Shown here piece by piece: positions 47,960-59,222 of a stretch of 64,000 nucleotides of DNA. The position numbers were made by a program, and so were the translations under genes. How positions within the stretch are numbered: the stretch's first letter is position 1; each line of letters opens with the position of its first letter. The stretch comes from Chalara sp. BL73 (lineage: Eukaryota > Ascomycota > Leotiomycetes > Helotiales): assembly GCA_918026815.1 (NCBI GenBank), contig CAKJVC010000090.1, forward strand, positions 186,001 through 250,000, given 5' to 3'. The notes under the pieces were generated by a model. That model was not told where the DNA came from. It ran no database searches and saw only the letters and a program-made list of their open reading frames with translations.

Positions 47960-49480
47960 GTTGTCCCTATCACAAAGCCAAATGAAACTGGCCAGAGGTA
48001 CGGTCCAACTCTTAAGCAAGGTCTTAGATACGAAGCTCTTTCGTATTTGTGTGATGACTTGGAACTAAAACTACCCTATCTTTCTAGGTCCGCACTAGTT
48101 CCACGTTACAGGGAATCTCGAACACGCATTACGCCAGCAGAATGCAAAAACAAATACGGGGGCCTTTGCCTTGATGTAATATGTATCAACCAGTTGATAA
48201 ATTAGAAGGTGGCCCTCAAGTTCGTGAAATATGGTCGCCGAGAGCTCACGGCAGAACCAGAGCCAGCGTTGCTTGAGAGCTGTCAAAATCAGATAGGTTT
48301 CAGCATGCATGCCAGGAAGCCATGGCCGAGGTATAAAATAGAAGAAGCCTACTGTGAACCTCGATCAATGCTGGGCGGATCTTCCAGTTGCCGAAGAAGT
48401 TATTTTTTTTTTCATTGGGAGGCGAATCACAAATACAGATGTTCTTATAGAAGCTATAGGATATTGTTGAACGCTTAGAATATGCATCGTTTTTAAAAGT
48501 ACGAACAAAGCTCCTGGAAATGTCAGCTGGGGGATTCAGCTGGGCTTCCATTGAGCGGTTGCTAATGCCTTTTGACTTGTGTTGGAGGACACACGTTTAG
48601 ATCCTTCAAAGCTCTGCATCGGACCCAAGTTTGCGCGCACAGAAAGTGGAATCCGGGACGACTCATTCGGAATAGGCAGGAGTTTTGAAAAACATCGGCA
48701 GGGTTATTGTGTAGAGTTTGTTGGCCGGAATAGAAGGCTTGTCGAGAGATTGCTAAATATCTTTGACTTATGGAGCTTCAGGAGCGTTGAGAGAGTTATA
48801 GGTATCGTTTTCTATAGCAAACTAGAAGCCTCACATCACTGGAGACTATTTTTCTGAAAAGAGGCATACTCAAAGGCTCTATGAATTCTCCGGCCTGGGT
48901 TCGGATATATTGGTTCTTAGAGCTATGCATATGGTCCAGCAGAAAATCTCTCTTTATAAACTATTTGTTGTCTGTTCCATAGGCTCACCCACGCTTTGCC
49001 TTTGTTATCAAAGGTCTCTGGATGCCCTCTGTCTCCTGATTCCTTGGAACACAGAGGATAGACAGACTGTCCCTATTTATATTCGACCTTTTGGGCGATA
49101 AATCTACTGACCTAGAAGCTCTACAGGTGTCAGTGAATGTGAAGACGGCGGATTACAGCACATATCACAGTACTAAACGGAGGGGCTGCGAGTAGAGCCC
49201 AATCACTTTCTTCCTGAGACGCATGTACAAAATGACAAGAGATCAATTTTTGACAGGAATCGCAAATGAGGCGAGTTAGCAACTGTGCTACTACTTGATG
49301 GTTTCTCATCTGTTGGGTACTGCTCAAAATCTACCAGAGGTAAGAATATACCTCAAAGGCAACTGTCTATACAGGCATGTGACCAGGGCAGTGTTAACCA
49401 TTGTCGAGAGCGGGTATGTTGCTTTGGACCCAGAGGGCGTAGAAGGAGGTGACAGAGTCTGAGTTTTATTATAGGAGTGG
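47960..49480 (+). pseudogene. Decayed HET-domain (heterokaryon incompatibility) gene
   Basis: HET-domain proteins trigger incompatibility cell death in filamentous fungi. Several fragments on the plus strand follow the order of a HET protein. Near 48020-48205 the frame reads GLRYEALSYLCDDLELKLP and later CLDVICINQ, which are the YEALSYxWGD and WVDAICINQ blocks, with W and G lost, then a stop. Near 49000-49090 a fragment reads ALCLLIPWNTEDRQTVPIY, like the DxVYALLGL block. Near 49370-49460 TRAVLTIVESGYVALDPEGV and GGDRV resemble the C-terminal GYxGLGP...GDxV block, followed by a stop. The pieces lie in different frames with stops between them and no intron set joins them. I read it as a dead gene; exact limits are uncertain. 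Confidence 0.55.
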
Positions 49481-51666
49481 CAACTTTCAAGTTTCGAAAT
49501 GGGATAGATGTACCGCGATCGGTAGTATAGAACATGCACCTGACGGTCCCTTGCGTGTACATATTATAATTGCAGTTGTGTTTGAACAAAAGACTAAGGT
49601 AATAAAGAAAGGGATAGGAGCGTCTGGGTGAGTTTTACTTGGCATCAGATAGAACCCGTTGGTATTTCAGGGTAATGGGCTTAAACAAGTATTAATGAAA
49701 GACCGTGAAACCTGCAGCTTCTATATCTCATGCTAGAAGTTTATAATTAGCCTTGTATCTCTGGTCACTAAACTTTGTAGCCACCTAGTTTACGCCGCAT
49801 GTGAACACCTGAAGGAGCCTAGATTTAGCAGGAGAAGATTGAGTGGCATATAAAGGCTACTTTGGATGCTCACAAGAGCAAGGATATCAAACGCTCCTGC
49901 CCAAGACTGCGATCAAATAACTCAAAACTATTCGAAGGAAAAGGAGAAATACATTAAAGAATCTGAGTCGTCAAATCCTTTGAGCAAATGACTTCGCCAC
50001 CTGAAATGTTTTAGGCATAGCATCAAGCATAAAAGGAAATAAGATGAGCGTGTCAAAGGTGGTTAAGTTATAGTGTAATTTTTAGTAAGAATGTCGAGAA
50101 AGCAGGGTTTAGAAGGAGGTACGTAGTCTTGAAGCAGGATATCTTGAAATGAGTAACATCGAATAGAGAAATGATACAAGCAAGTATCTATGAATAAATG
50201 CGATCTTGTCACTTGACAATGTTGATAAAGTGTAATACAGATGTGAAAGAGAAGTCAACGTCACTCATGGAATTCTTGAATTAACCTTAATACACCTGCA
50301 AACATCATAGTTTGCTTGGGCCTTGAAGAAGCCGCTTCTCGGCCTATGACGTTGTTGAGGCTTGACAGGTGGCTACAAGATCATCTTCGCCAAGCACTTA
50401 TGACATTGAAAACAGAGAAAAGTCTAAAAAATGGGTTGATTCACGACATCGCCTAGAAATGTTGAAAGAAAAGTCCTTCCTTCCAACACTTATCATTCTT
50501 AATGATCTTAAATGTTTTTGTTCGGGCGAGTGTTGGGGAAGATGCCGGGGAGGGTGTAGGCGAAGGGCAGTGCATGAACAAATACAAACATTCATTAACC
50601 GGACCGATGCAGATATTCGGACTATAGAAGCAAATAGAGCCGATTTGAGAGTTGACAAAACAATAAAAGACCGAGAAAATAAATCAGAGCCAGGGTAAAT
50701 CATCACCGGCACCAAGATATATCTTGCGATATCGCATTCCGAACGCTTGCTTTGCATTTAATGACGATCAGGATCTACATTCGACTGCGGCGGAAACATG
50801 TCCGGAAAACTTGATCGTGGTTATCTCAAGGCTGCAAATCCAGCCCAAGAGACAGATACCTGAAGCATGACATGTAAATGTCAGAAGGCTTGTCTTGACG
50901 CCTTTGGTGAAAAAGCTGGAACCCCCAAAACCCCCATATTGTCATACTCGGTTGATCACCCGCCTGACGAGTCGTATATATCTCGCACGTAAGCCGTAGT
51001 CATCATTATAGTGGCATTCCTCGGATGGCGGCGAGTAATGTGAAGAAAAGGTTGGTTCCTCCCGTAAAATAACGAGTCGTAGCCGCGGGTGTCGCTGACA
51101 CATCTTGACATATATTGCGCTGCGGTGTAGTTTGGGAAGAGTCAGGATGACCATAACCTCCAGAAGCGCAAAGATCGTCAGGTGTTACACTTTGGGCACA
51201 CCATGACACGCACACAAGAGCCTCGTCTTCGGCCTGTGATTGACCGCTGTTCCAGCCTGCTGCCCAATGGCTGCCACGCCTAGGTATCTCAGCCCTGGCG
51301 CATGGCAAACGTGATCATTCATCTCAACTTCTATATCTGGTCATGGGAAAGCCGGATATCGCAATGCGCACATGCATGCTCGTCTCAGCCCGTGAGATGG
51401 ATGCTGCAGAAAGTGGGAGGTGCAAAGGTTATATAAGAGGGCTTTGGTGGGACGCCGGCCTTTGCACAAGAAACTTAAATTTTCGGGCATTTTCGCACTT
51501 GGAAGTCATAGTTGTGGTGACTGACTAGTGTTTGTTGATGCTTATATATGCAACCATCGCCTCCACGCGCTACGTCTCTAAACACACTTCTATATTAGAT
51601 CTATAGCCTTGAATTCAACTTTATCCCACAAAACCATCTTTCTCTCGTAAGGACCTCCCTGACAGC
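49481..51666. other. Intergenic with one Cys-rich frame
   Basis: Frame 50369-50698 includes CFCSGECWGRCRGGC and a coiled-coil-like end, but it opens at GTG and no upstream exon was found; possibly a gene relic. The segment before 51667 has TATA-like sequences (near 51432 and 51543) suited to the next gene. Confidence 0.45.
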
Positions 51667-51986
51667 ATGACTTCTGTTCAGGTGGACCGAAATGGTCAAC
51701 AATATCTCCTCATCACCAACGTGCCTATTCGAAAAGCCTCTTCTGCGGATGCGGAAATTGACCTATATGCTGCGTCCTGGAATTTGCCATATAATATTGA
51801 TGATGCAGATTTGACGTTCGACGGTAAACCTTTGAATTTGCTATATGAGGAGAACCGATATATGGCAGAACATACTTCCGGAAACGAGGCGCATCATGTG
51901 AGTATCTGAATATCAGATTTATGATTGCGTTATTAATGAATCTGTAACAGATGTCGCGTGGAAGAAGCAGGAAGAGCAAGAAGTGA
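51667..51986 (+). CDS. Small two-exon protein, 88 residues, unknown function
   Basis: Exons 51667-51897 and 51951-51986 join in phase through a 53-nt intron that starts GTGAGT and ends TAACAG. The protein begins MTSVQVDRNGQQYLLITNVP, has an acidic, aromatic middle (ASWNLPYNIDDADLTF) and ends in a basic tail MSRGRSRKSKK supplied wholly by the second exon. It carries no signal peptide and no transmembrane segment. A TATATAT element about 120 bp upstream and a CA/CT-rich leader fit a strongly transcribed small fungal gene. Good splice sites and clean phase make it likely real, though I cannot name a family. Confidence 0.6.
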
Positions 51987-52505
51987 ACCATTATTGTTAC
52001 TGTGCGGCGCTAAAGACTGGCGATAAAGTACAAAGGGTTGCATCCCAACCAAGCCCAGGCTTGAGTCATTTATGGAAGCTCCAGTCTATACAATCTGTTT
52101 GTGATGAATCCTCTAGAATATCGACAGATACAATCATTTGGGGAGTATAGAGAATAGTGGCATGCGATCAAGATCGTAGAAGACGCCCGGAGGAGGTAGC
52201 ACGCCGATTTATGTGGGGATGAAAAATGTGCTACGATGATCTGGAGTTGTTCATGGGGGTCTTCGGAGTCTGAGTAATGGTAGAAATGAGTATCGTTAGA
52301 GAAGCAAATGAGGAGACTGAGCGCAAACACTGTGTCGGTTCATAATTTTGATTTTTCGATGCGTCAAATGTTTGTACATATTCTAGTACCTATGATGGCG
52401 CCGTGACCTATTCACTGCCAGCCTGGCTGGCTGTGTAGCAGAGCAATGCTGTAGCCAACTCCCCAACGCCTTGATACCTCGATTCCGCTTTCATAACCTC
52501 TAGTA
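51987..52505. other. Intergenic, convergent 3' ends
   Basis: Spacer between the small gene and the PAC1 copy. Nothing else seen. Confidence 0.5.
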
Positions 52506-53983
52506 TTATGATGCGAATACTCGCACGTTCAGTGGACACTTGCAGTTGCTATTATATCGTATGCTGGTAGGTGCTGGATCGCCTTTCTTAGCCCCGTTTA
52601 GAGCAGCCCCATTTTCTCTGTTAGTAGCAGGAGCTTCTTTAATGGCACCAGGAGCCCACCGAATGCAGCTCACAAAGTGCCCAAGCGCTTCATCTAACGA
52701 CTTTGCTAGTTTCCCTTTCTTGCTCCAAGTCCCAGCACTTCAATGTTTTATTGTCGGAAACACTAAGCAGATATCTGCCGCCCGGGTGGAAGGCAAGACC
52801 TCTTACCCAATTATTATGCCCAACCAACGTCTTGATCAAGGTGGCCCGAGCATCCCATATTTCTATGCTTTTATCTCTAGATCCCGTTGCAAAGTACTCA
52901 GCAGAACTGCTGGCGAGAGGGGGTTTCTTCAGTCCGGCAAGTTTAGAGAGGTGCTTATAGCTGGGTGATAGTGCAAAGACACAGCACTCGACTACATGGT
53001 CGTGGACTTGTAACATAACTTTAAGTTCTTCTAATGAGGCATCCCACAATCTTGTTGTCTGGCCATTTCCAGTGGAGGGCAACCACCGGCCGTCAAATGA
53101 AGGCGTTACGTCTCGAACCAACTCCGCATATCCTCGGATGGTTTTCACACAGTAGCCAGTCGAGACATCCAATATTCGCAGCGTCTTGTCTCGGGCTTGC
53201 CGAAACGAGAAGATTTCCAGAAGCTGACGAGCCAGCAGCACTGCCAGGAATGAACCGCACAGCCGAAACCGAATGATTATGCCTTGGAAGTGTCCTTATG
53301 TTATTGTACTCATCGCTTGGATCCCACAGCTTTATGGTAAGATCACTTGAGCATGACGCCAACAACATTCCCCCCTTGGTCCCCCGAAGTCAACATCAAG
53401 CACGGCCTTTGTGTGGCCCTTGGTTGTCCACTCAAGCTTTCCCAGCTCCCAATCCCAGATCTTGATTGTATTATCCTCAGATCCAGACGCAAGTGACGAG
53501 AAAACAGGATGAAATGCCACGCACGTAATTGGATCTCGGTGTGACTGCAAGGTCTGCCGTGCTGGTGATCTTGGAAACCAACTTATGGGTTCTTGATTTC
53601 TTCTGGACAGCGAAGTAGGTGTGGCAGAGCCGATTTCGTTCTGTAATGAGGCACTACGGGCTTCCAAGTCCATAATCTAAATTCGTTGGTCAATAATGAG
53701 ACATGGTATTGAAACAGGAGTCTTTACCTTCTTTTGTAACCTCATCACACTTGTCCATTTCTTCTCGAGCAGCCCTTCATATTTCTTGCTTTTAGCAGCG
53801 TAAAAGCTGTCGCCAATACTCAATTCTTCTCTCAACGCCGCGGCACTATTTCTGAGGTTTTGCGAAGAGAGGTAGGTTATAATGGACTTGTGTCTTCTTG
53901 TTTTCAGCTAGAAAGAACTAAACCCCACGAACCTCGATAAGTCACAGCTCCCCGGCTTGCCGCAACGTCAGAATCTGGCTCAT
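52506..53983 (-). pseudogene. PAC1/LIS1 (nuclear distribution, dynein regulator) copy with frameshifts
   Basis: LIS1/PAC1 binds dynein and is needed for nuclear migration; it has a LisH domain, a coiled coil and seven WD40 repeats. On the minus strand, start at 53983 (MSQILTLRQAGEL), an intron, then the LisH/coiled coil region [15 protein letters not shown] and [18 protein letters not shown], a second intron, and IMDLEAR at about 53675. WD repeats follow with [54 protein letters not shown] and [10 protein letters not shown]. Frame breaks occur at 53370-53375 (six-base C run, one base short), 53193-53195 (one base extra; frame restored) and 52694-52697 (one base extra, immediate stop). Past the last break HFVSCIRWAPGAIKEAP and the end LNVRVFAS are still readable. 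Several invariant residues are changed. It is probably a decaying second copy. Confidence 0.88.
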
Positions 53984-54752
53984 GACAATTGTGGTAGTCG
54001 ATACATGAAGGTAAAGAGGAGTGTTATTTACTGTTTATTTACTGCCCTGCGGAAATGTGCGCGGTCTGTAGCTAGCCATATTCCTTAAAAGAATAGGCGA
54101 TCTAGGACGTTTAAAATTATAGTGCTATTAAAGAGCCAGAAACTTCAAAAGCTCATGAAGCCGAACAACGGAATCTGCGGCTTTGAATAATACTTCGTGG
54201 AATGTTGTGTATAATGACGAAGTCTTCACATTGTGGGGATGTGTGTTTGCCCATCAATAGCTAGACCCCTGAATATTCACCGATATAGCGGCTCCCCACA
54301 GCAACCATATCAAGAATTGATTGTCAACAACCCACTTCATTGCAGCCCGACATTCGTTTTTAATGGTTTTTTGACCACAACACAAACTTTGAACCTCTTG
54401 TCTTTTATTTTTGCGGGAGTATCCCTATTGCAATAATTTGCGCGTATAAACAAATCATAATATTGGTGTTCCGCATGAGCAGAGTCGCCAGACACCGCTG
54501 ATTGACAAGCACCTTATTTTTGCGCCAACCTATACAGGTACGCAGCCCTTTGCTCTTTCCGTCCTGTAATGAAGCCTAGATGTAGCGGATCTGGCCCTAT
54601 GCTACATGCAATAGTGTTCAGCCGGAGAAGAGATGATATTCAGCTCATTCCGCCATTCCGCCATGCCTGACAGTCTTCGAAAACTGCTAACCAAGCGCGT
54701 CTCAGACATTAACCCAAGGTCGAAGTCGAAGTTCATTACCCCTGCTCCAGTT
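53984..54752. promoter_or_regulatory. Shared divergent upstream region of the PAC1 copy and alp14
   Basis: About 770 bp between two divergent microtubule-related genes. The alp14 frame stays open upstream of its chosen start, with an ATG at 54663, so a longer N-terminus of 30 residues is possible. No other feature recognised. Confidence 0.45.
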
Positions 54753-57596
54753 ATGGCAGAACAAGAAGAAGACTTCAGCTCTTTGCCTCTTCCTGACCGA
54801 TTCCAACATAAGGTAATGTTACAGATAGTCACAGAGAGGCAAATGGACTGACCTACCGCAGACATGGAAAGTCCGAAAAGTTGCTTATGAAGATGCGGCA
54901 AAACAATTTGAAATCACGCCTGACGAACACGATCCTGCATTCCGCCCCTTCTTGAACGACCCTGGTTTATGGAAGGGGGCAGCTGCAGATTCAAATGTGG
55001 CAGCACAACAAGAAGGAGTGGCAGCTTTGTGCGCGTTTCTAAAATTCGGAGGCAGAGAAGGGTGTACACGGTAATTCATATGGAATTATGGCTCTGCGCA
55101 GTACTGATGACGGAACAGGACTCGCGGCCATACGATAACCCCTTTAATAGAGAAGGGTCTCGCTTCGACAAGAGCAGCCACCAAAGCTTCTGCCCAGGAA
55201 GCTATCTTACTCTATGTTGAACTAGATGTCGCTGCTCCAGTGGTCGAAGAGCTTTTGCCAGCACTTTCCAATAAGCAGCCAAAGGTTGTAGCCGCAACTT
55301 TGGCGACTTTGACGGCAATATATCACAACTATGGCTGCAAAACGGTCGATCCGAAGCCTGTTCTCAAGATCTTACCGAAGGCCTTTGCACACGCCGATAA
55401 AAATGTGCGAGCGGAGGCAACTAATCTTGCGGTAGAATTCTATAGGTGGCTAAGAGAGGCTATGAAACCTATGTTCTGGAACGACCTTAAACCCACCCAG
55501 CAAACGGATTTAGAAGCGCAATTTGAGAAGGTGAAGTCCGAGCCAACCCCGAAACAGGAACGCTTTCTCCGTTCTCAGCAAGCCGCTATGTCACGGGCGC
55601 CACCTCCAGGAGCTGCAGCGGTAGAAGACGAAGATGAAGCTGAGCAACCTGCAGAAATTGACGCCTTTGACTTGAGTGAGCCTCAAGATGTGCTATCCAA
55701 GGTTGCACCAGATTTCTCTGATCAGCTGGCTTCGACGAAATGGAAAGAACGAAAGGATGCCCTCGAGGCTCTATACACGGTTCTTAATGTCCCACGAATA
55801 AAAGACGGTGATTTTGGTGAGGTTATCAGAGGACTAGCCAAAAGCATGAAAGATGCCAATATTGCTGTTGTTACCCAGGCTGCTCAGTGTACCGAGATGT
55901 TAGCGAAGGGACTACGTAAATCATTCGGCAAATATCGATCCATTGTATCTGGCCCAATCATGGAGAGGATGAAGGAGAAAAAGGCATCTGTTCAAGATGC
56001 ACTTGGGTCAGCTCTGGACCAGGTTTTCCTTGCTACAAGCTTGACAGACTGCTTAGAAGAAACACTGGAATTTTTGAAGCATAAGAATCCATCTGTGAAG
56101 GAAGGTACTATGAAATTCCTTATTCGAGCATTACGCACAACGCGAGAGGCACCCACAAAGCCCGAGGTGACTCAGATTGTGGAAGCGGCCAAAAAGCTAA
56201 TAACCGAATCGGTCGAGGTTCTCCGTGCTGGTGGGGCAGAAATTCTAGGGACTGTTATGAAGATCATGGGTGAACGAGCAATGGGTCCACATCTGGAAGG
56301 ACTTGACGATATAAGGAAGACCAAAATTAAAGAATACTTCGAGGTAGCAGAGGTAAAGGCAAAAGATAAGCCAAAGCCTCCTCCAGCTGCTGTAGCCCCG
56401 AAAGCTGCACCTGCAGCTGCACCTCGAAAGGTCATTGCTGGTACTAAGAAGCCCGCTCCAAAGAAAGCTGCTCCTGCGCCTAGTCCATATGCCCAAGAAC
56501 CCTTGGCACCACAACCTACAGCTAGAAGCGCTCCAAGCTCCAAGCTTGGTGCACCTAAACCTTCAGGATTAGCTACTCCAGGAGGAGGTCTCAAAGCTCC
56601 CCTGAAAAGTAAACTTGCTGGCCCTGGTTCACTTGCTTCTCCTCGTCGTCCTGCTGTTCAAGCAGCTCCTCCTCTTGAAGAAGATATACCTGCTCCACCT
56701 CGTCTTGGATTGGGAGGGCGCGGTCTTGCTGGAAGATCACTTGCTAAAGCACCAGCTCTAAACGCAGCTCCACCAATCTCGTCAATATCGCCACCTCCAG
56801 ATTCGGGATTGACAGCTCTCGAGAGGGCAGAATTGGAAGAACTTCGCCTCGACAAAGACCGCCTCTTGCGACAAGCCGACGATTTTCGACAGGAGAGGTC
56901 ACGCCTTAACTCTGAGGTTCAAGAACTCAAAAATCATAATGCTCAGCTGATCGAAGACCATACACGAGATGTACTATCTATCAAAGCCAAAGAGACACAA
57001 CTTGTTCGCGCGAGGTCGGACTGCGAGGCCGCGGAGGCGATGTGTGGGCAGCTTCGACGAGAGATGGAGAGGCTCAAACGTGCGCTTACGAGTGCAGAGC
57101 GTGTGAATAGCCCTCCGCTAATGACAAGCCCTGGTCGTGACACTTATAGTGATGACGGTGGGATATATCGCGATACGGGACTCTACGGGGCCACACAGGA
57201 TAACCCGCGAGCAGGCTATGGCCAGCGGCAAGGTCATTTGTCGTACAACTCAACGCTCAGTGAAGAAAAAGAGAACTCTGGAGACGGAACAGCACCTACA
57301 TCATACAGTCGCAGCAAACTAAGTCCCGACCTCTACAAGAACGGACGAACAAGTGCAGCGAGTGGAAGTGGTGGACGAGGCAGCCCTGTTAATGCGAGTT
57401 ACCGAAGCACAGAAAGCAAGGGTGAAGCTGGCGGAACGGGGCAAGGCGTTGAAAGTTGGAAGAGAGCTGCAGAGGTCACAAGTGCACTGAAAGCTAAAAT
57501 CGAACAGATGAAGGTTTGTGTTCCTTCGCTGTAATTTGAACATTGCGCCCGTTGCTAATAAAGTCATAGGCAAGACAAGGATTGACACGACCTTGA
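54753..57596 (+). CDS. alp14: XMAP215/Dis1-family microtubule polymerase (Alp14/Stu2)
   Basis: The family carries tubulin to microtubule plus ends through TOG domains and acts at spindle poles, kinetochores and growing tips. Exons 54753-54812, 54862-55070, 55119-57513 and 57570-57596 give 896 residues. TOG1 occupies about residues 1-240 (PLPDRFQHKTWKVRKVAYED, VAALCAFLKFGGREGCTR, TPLIEKGLASTRAATKASAQ). TOG2 is about 280-510 (STKWKERKDALEALYTVL, VIRGLAKSMKDANIAVVTQA, EFLKHKNPSVKEGTMKFLIR). A Pro/Ala/Lys-rich basic linker follows, then a coiled coil about 655-735 (LERAELEELRLDKDRLLRQA) and a Ser/Gly-rich tail. Two TOGs plus a coiled coil is the fungal dimeric form. The start MAEQEEDFSSLPL matches Alp14-type N-termini. 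The last exon adds only eight residues (ARQGLTRP). Confidence 0.93.
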
Positions 57597-58338
57597 TGTT
57601 ACGAGCCAACCTGCCGTGTCCTATTGTACAAGATGGGTCGCATTAATAGAAGTTGCCTACATTGCAGGCGTTTTCGTTGGTTTTAGCATTCTGGGCCTGA
57701 TTCTGTGATAACTTCTCGCCCTGGAAGTTACGTGACGGGAGTGTGGGTATTGGGAAAATAATGATTGCATGAGTTTCATGAAATTGGGATAATCCCTGAC
57801 TTGTGTATAAATACTGGTGGTGTTCTCTCTCACTAATAAATGCTTGTTATTGACGTGCGGTTTTCAATCAACTTGACTTCGGGCCAGACGTCCAGATGTT
57901 TTCTTCGGCCACGATACCAAGTGCATGCCGACCTACGTAAACTACCATTGTGATCGGTATGAGAGACTTCACGGTACATGCAGGATGGACCGCCGGCATT
58001 GTGCTTCGCATTTAAGCTTCCAGTTCAGCGTTCATAATTGCCTGAAGTCGAGTCATGAGGACCGGACTAAATTGCAGTATTCTAGGATGAGGCTCAGGAA
58101 CATTTGTCATAGACATACCCCTTTGAAATATAAACAGCCCGTTCATCTCGTTGGCCAATGAAACAGATCGTGCCCGCCCCTGCCCTGCGACGTCGAGATG
58201 ACTGGCCGTGGCGCAATTGTTCCCCCTATACGAGGATCGTGCCAAAAGTCAAATTAGAACATCGCTCCATGGGAACCTAGGATAAAAGTGTTATTCCCGG
58301 ATCGGGGAAGCGCCTGGGACTTCTGCTCGCGGGTGGAA

Positions 58339-58350
58339 CCCCCCCCCCCC
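58339..58350 (+). repeat. Poly-C run (12 nt)
   Basis: Twelve consecutive C, followed at once by GGAGGGGG, so the site can form a hairpin; a likely assembly weak point. Confidence 0.75.
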
Positions 58351-59208
58351 GGAGGGGGTGCAACAAGATGAGTTCTTTATATGGAAGCGCAGGAGGGTCG
58401 GAGGGGATGATGAGTGGGGGGGAATGGGCGGTGGTAAGCTGCAGCGGCGAGTCCCCCCAAAAAAAAGGAGGTGTGTGTGAGTTTGTTGGACGAGCAGCAC
58501 GGCTAATGGGCCATTGTGTTGGATGCTACTTTCATGTAACCTCGCGCTTACCTTACAGTTTGTACTATATGCCAGCTTCCTTGACGCACAAAGACATCTG
58601 CTAATATACCTCAATGTTGGATTCCGCCCTTGCCGTGAGGCGCATTTGTCCGAGGGATGACGTTGGTTCAAGACTCAGCGCGCACTTACGCTTCTCATGC
58701 TTTGCCGTTGAATGCATCGTGTTGACATGGCATCGTGGGTCGCGGTAGGTTAATCACGTGCTCGCTACGCAACAGGGGCCAGCTACAAAATGTGACCGTG
58801 TTAGCTTAAGCGATGCTGTGAACCTTAAGCATATACCTACCCCCCCGTCTTATCAAATGAAACGATATGATACCAAAAAAAAAAAGGCACAGATAAGCTT
58901 ACGACGCATCTGTCTGACGTTGCGCTTCTACAATTCTTCTCCGCGGACCGTGACTGATAAACATTTTAAAGTTCGCAGCCGGAACTTGTTGCGGAGGCCT
59001 GTACCTACATCTTCGGCACATTAATTGGCTGAACCTTGTTATCGCAACCAACGAACTACTTTCCGATGTTGTGTATCACCACCCCTTTTGTATTATTCTG
59101 CTGTTCGGTGAGCGCGCGCAGTATAAATCTCAGGATTCGTAACCGTGAACTCATTGTTTGTATATCAGGTAGCGACAGAAACCAGCTTATCGAAATTTAG
59201 GGTTATTA

Positions 59209-59222
59209 GGGGGGGGGGGGGG
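59209..59222 (+). repeat. Poly-G run (14 nt)
   Basis: Fourteen consecutive G, the longest homopolymer of G in the window. Confidence 0.8.

Noticed and set aside
49500..50700. A complete Cys-rich gene around 50369-50698
   Set aside because: No ATG near the start and no upstream exon in phase could be found.
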